Source: DASYSA01 sp036003885 (GTDB lineage Bacteria > Acidobacteriota > Blastocatellia > UBA7656). From it: DNA of 10,255 nucleotides. A program made the translations under genes and the position numbers. Under the pieces are notes generated by a model that was not told the DNA's origin, ran no database searches, and saw only the letters and a program-made list of their open reading frames with translations. The stretch spans positions 1-10,255 of the forward strand of contig DASYSA010000013.1 of assembly GCA_036003885.1 (NCBI GenBank), given 5' to 3'. This document shows, in pieces, positions 8,470 through 10,255 of the stretch. Within the stretch, counting starts at the first letter, position 1; every line of letters begins with the position of its first letter.

Positions 8470-8698
8470 CGATTCCTTAGATGTTTCTTGGCAGGTGAGC
8501 TGTGTGGTTCAGAGGGACTGGTGACTTCCAGAGATACTGAGAAGAGAGTTAGCTGGTCTCTATTCACTAACGAGCCTAAGCCCAGGCAGTCGCGATGTCA
8601 ATCGTTCAATTCCGTGCCAGGCGGATCTTGTTCAGAGCAGAAGCAGCGATTGCGCGCGGTAAGCACAGGATTCGGACTTCACAGACGCAGGGCTCACT

Positions 8699-8733
8699 AC
8701 GGATGCCCGCGCCACTGAGGCGCGGGCATCCGT
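8699..8733. repeat. Perfect 15-bp inverted repeat forming a strong stem-loop
   Basis: ACGGATGCCCGCGCC (8699-8713) and GGCGCGGGCATCCGT (8719-8733) are exact inverse complements around a 5-base loop, ACTGA. On the plus strand it is followed by CTTAGTTTG, a weak T-run; on the minus strand there is no T-run. It could be a terminator on either strand, a REP-like dispersed element, or the end of an unannotated small RNA. The GC content of the arms is well above the surrounding sequence. Confidence 0.85.
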
Positions 8734-8772
8734 CTTAGTTTGCTCGACTGGTCTTTGCTCGAGGCTCCTTCA

Positions 8773-8801
8773 CGATTCATTGATACAAATTATCTGAATC
8801 G
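8773..8801 (-). terminator. Bulged stem-loop downstream of the BON gene, possible 3' end structure
   Basis: CGATTCA (8773-8779) pairs with TGAATCG (8795-8801). Inside it GATA (8782-8785) pairs with TATC (8791-8794), giving an 11-bp stem with a 2-base bulge and a 5-base loop. It starts 25 bases after the BON stop on the minus strand. There is no T-run, so termination here is only a possibility; it may instead protect the transcript end. Confidence 0.35.
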
Positions 8802-8825
8802 CAGTCTTCATCGGCAAAGTGACGC

Positions 8826-9386
8826 CTACGAGGATCTCTTGACCGTCAATTGATTCTTGACGTCTTTGACGCCCGCCGTGTTCTTTGCTAACTCCTCTGC
8901 CTTGACTTTCTTCTTGGGGTCGTCGACCTGGCCCTTCAAAACGACTTCACCACTGTTGACGTCAACATCGGTGCCGGTGATACCATCGGCGACCAGCTTG
9001 GCCTTTAGTTTGGTCAGGATCGCCGCGTCACTAACGCTCTCTCCTACGTCTTTTGCTGCTTCGCCGGCCTTTTCTCGGAGGTTAGTAGCACCGAGCGAGT
9101 CAGGATTGACGGTAATCTCATTTAGGACGCGCTTCACTCCTTCGGTGTTCTTGGCAATCTTGACCGCCTCATCCTTTTCAGTCGTAGTTGGAACCGTACC
9201 CGACAACGTTACCACTCCGTCTTTCGTCTCGACGCTGATTTTGATCGCGCTTGTCTGGGTGTCAGCGGCAAGCTTGCTCTTCACCTTTGCAGTGATCGCC
9301 GAATCGTCGACGGCTCGCGAATTGCAACCTACCAAAACCAAAATTACGACGGCAACCATAGCTTGAAGCAGGAATGCTCTTCTCAT
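8826..9386 (-). CDS. Lipoprotein with two BON domains
   Basis: This 186-residue protein starts with a lipoprotein signal: MRRAFLLQ, a hydrophobic core, then the lipobox LVGC with Cys21 as the lipidated residue. Asn22 follows, so there is no Asp retention signal and an outer-membrane location is likely by the E. coli rule. Two BON domains follow at about 27-95 (DSAITAKVKSKL; VVTLSGTV; GVKRVLNEITV) and 116-183 (DAAILTKLKAKLVADG; EVVLKGQV; GVKDVKNQLTV), joined by a short Ala/Glu-rich linker. The layout matches periplasmic OsmY- and DolP (YraP)-type proteins, which help keep the outer membrane intact under osmotic or envelope stress; BON domains bind phospholipid in DolP. It is probably monocistronic. 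Confidence 0.93.
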   Translation of the reverse strand: MRRAFLLQAMVAVVILVLVGCNSRAVDDSAITAKVKSKLAADTQTSAIKISVETKDGVVTLSGTVPTTTEKDEAVKIAKNTEGVKRVLNEITVNPDSLGATNLREKAGEAAKDVGESVSDAAILTKLKAKLVADGITGTDVDVNSGEVVLKGQVDDPKKKVKAEELAKNTAGVKDVKNQLTVKRSS

Positions 9387-9391
9387 GTCTT

Positions 9392-9397
9392 ACCTCC
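9392..9397 (-). promoter_or_regulatory. Strong Shine-Dalgarno of the BON gene
   Basis: Read on the minus strand this is GGAGGT, the consensus core, 5 bases before the ATG at 9386. It is the strongest ribosome-binding site in the window and suggests high expression. Confidence 0.75.
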
Positions 9398-9669
9398 ATT
9401 GTTGTAGTCGTTAATCCAAACGACAGGCTGTCCCTCTCTGCTACATTGCTCGCGGAAGGCGCTGTGCGGCGTCTTTCCAGATGACCAGTGCTGTCGGCGG
9501 CGATTACGTCAATGGGATAGATTCGCAAGTACTGTTCCCATAGAAATCAAAAACGCTGAAGTTCTGGGAACAAACAAGGAAGCTCGCTTCCCCTCGGTCT
9601 GGCAAGCGAGGGCCTGTGTCTGGCCTCCGGACACGATGGCTCGATACGAGTCGCATTATTACTTGAAGA
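9398..9669. other. Intergenic region, no gene recognised
   Basis: This stretch should contain the promoter of the BON gene, but no clear -35/-10 pair was found. Two weak hairpins are visible: CTCGCTT (9583-9589) with AAGCGAG (9604-9610), and GTGTCTGG (9616-9623) with CCGGACAC (9627-9634, one G-T pair, 3-base loop). The second lies just beyond the gene scrap at 9670-9783 on the minus strand. A minus-strand frame at 9504-9728 gives a peptide with no family likeness. Confidence 0.4.
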
Positions 9670-9783
9670 TCAGGAATTCGCTTTCGAGCGGCTAAGGCGC
9701 ACCTCTGGGACCTTCGTTGGTGCGGCAAGCGTCAGGTCCAACAATTCTTTTTCGCCGAAGTGAGGACGACCTTCTTCATCAGG
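9670..9783 (-). pseudogene. Probable scrap of a carboxymuconolactone decarboxylase/AhpD-like gene
   Basis: The minus-strand frame reads DEEGRPHFGEKELLDLTLA and then an unrelated basic tail ending at a TGA (9670-9672). The first part resembles the segment of carboxymuconolactone decarboxylase/AhpD-family proteins usually written as HFSEKELVDLTLAI, which precedes an NGWNR-type motif. That motif is missing here: after LTLA the peptide changes to APTKVPEVRLSRSKANS. No start codon with a ribosome-binding site lies upstream, and the frame overlaps the end of the hydrolase gene. It looks like about 20 codons of a lost gene. Confidence 0.4.
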
Positions 9784-9784
9784 G

Positions 9785-10255
9785 CTATTTCTTGTCGCGC
9801 TCAACCTGCGCTTGTTTCTCTACAATGGTGTATTTCTTGAGGAGATCTATCGCCCGGTCGGCGAGTTTGATGAGATGCGGATGCGCGCGATTGCCGTTTG
9901 TCAGGATGGCGAAGCCGAGCTTACGATCACGATTCCCAAGCAGGAAGGCCGTGTAGCCGGGGACGCTTCCGCTGTGCGCAAAATAGCGGTCACCCTCACG
10001 TACCTGCACCCACCACGTCAATCCGAACCCGGCGTTCTCATTTCCCCACAGGCCTTCAATCGGCCCTTTGAATTGGTCGTACTGGCGGGTAAACATCTGC
10101 TCCAACGTCTGCTCACTGATAATGCGTTTGCCTTTGAAGACTCCGCCGTTCAGGTTGGCGATCAACCAGTTGGCTTGATTGAGGACAGTGCCATAGACAA
10201 GCCCGGCGGGCCAGACGGCGGCCTTCAGCCGCTCGGCTCCTACCTGGCTTCCGGT
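9785..10255 (-). CDS. Beta-lactamase-family serine hydrolase, C-terminal part (runs off the window)
   Basis: The frame is open from the right edge, beyond the TTG at 10165, to a TAG at 9785-9787, giving 156 visible residues; the start and the catalytic SxxK and YxN motifs lie outside. Visible landmarks are PAGLVYGTVLNQANWLIANLNGG, split here as PAGLVYGTV and NQANWLIANLNGG, a common helix in class C beta-lactamase/esterase/D-peptidase relatives. FGLTWWVQ follows, then YFAHSGSVPGYTAFLL, whose HSG (encoded at 9968-9976) replaces the KTG triad of true beta-lactamases. The last part, LGFAILTNGN, is the usual closing strand. HxG in place of KTG is typical of esterase- or peptidase-like members. The substrate is unknown; antibiotic resistance should not be inferred. 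The C-terminus ends in a polar, Lys-rich tail (QAQVERDKK). Confidence 0.88.
   Translation of the reverse strand, partial: TGSQVGAERLKAAVWPAGLVYGTVLNQANWLIANLNGGVFKGKRIISEQTLEQMFTRQYDQFKGPIEGLWGNENAGFGLTWWVQVREGDRYFAHSGSVPGYTAFLLGNRDRKLGFAILTNGNRAHPHLIKLADRAIDLLKKYTIVEKQAQVERDKK

Larger units (their letters stand above)
8470..8825. other. Intergenic region with two stem-loops
   Basis: This gap of about 350 bp lies between the start of the PEGA gene and the end of the BON gene, both on the minus strand. It must hold the PEGA promoter and the BON 3' end. I see no gene: the plus-strand frame at 8488-8718 runs into a strong stem-loop and its peptide looks like nothing known. The two stem-loops are listed separately. 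Confidence 0.55.

Noticed and set aside
8488..8718. Plus-strand open frame of 76 codons in the gap before the BON gene
   Set aside because: No likeness to any family, no good ribosome-binding site, and its 3' end runs into the strong stem-loop.
8857..9366. Plus-strand open frame of 169 codons
   Set aside because: Antisense to the BON lipoprotein gene; its Ser/Thr-rich peptide is the mirror of Lys/Val-rich coding.

Overview
The window reads as accessory chromosome of a soil- or sediment-type bacterium, most likely Acidobacteriota (Blastocatellia-like); Planctomycetota or Verrucomicrobiota are alternatives. This is inferred from gene content: a cytochrome-type DUF1549/DUF1553 protein paired with a DUF1501 protein, a secreted PEGA protein, a BON lipoprotein and a serine beta-lactamase-family hydrolase. 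No rRNA, tRNA, CRISPR array or intact mobile element was seen.

Layout. Bases 1-350 hold no intact gene, only a probable scrap of a tyrosine recombinase (about 118-204) and a run of seven 7-bp tandem repeats (302-350) that ends at the start of the first gene. Bases 351-4914 are a two-gene plus-strand operon: a 1048-residue PSCyt1/PSCyt2/PSD1 protein with two CxxCH sites, then, 4 bp later, a Tat-exported DUF1501 (sulfatase/alkaline-phosphatase-fold) protein. Such pairs are typically exported and are linked, without firm biochemical proof, to breakdown of complex (often sulfated) organic matter. A small multi-helix membrane protein follows (5009-5401); its last helix lies in the -1 frame up to 5469, so the gene is frameshifted, recoded or mis-sequenced.

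A good sigma-70-like promoter (5516-5544) and a terminator-like hairpin (5635-5662) precede a 429-residue protein made of a TIR domain, a four-cysteine zinc ribbon and a C-terminal membrane-anchored domain (5732-7021). A secreted cupin follows (7104-7556).

The rest is on the minus strand: a secreted PEGA-domain protein (7594-8469), a two-BON-domain lipoprotein (8826-9386) with a perfect Shine-Dalgarno, and the C-terminal part of a beta-lactamase-family serine hydrolase running off the right edge (9785-10255). The gap at 8470-8825 carries a perfect 15-bp stem-loop, and the gap at 9387-9784 carries a probable carboxymuconolactone-decarboxylase-like gene scrap (9670-9783).

Apart from the PSCyt/DUF1501 pair, the genes do not form an obvious pathway. 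The TIR/zinc-ribbon/membrane protein with its structured leader is the best candidate for an undescribed signalling or defence function, but no partner effector gene is visible beside it.
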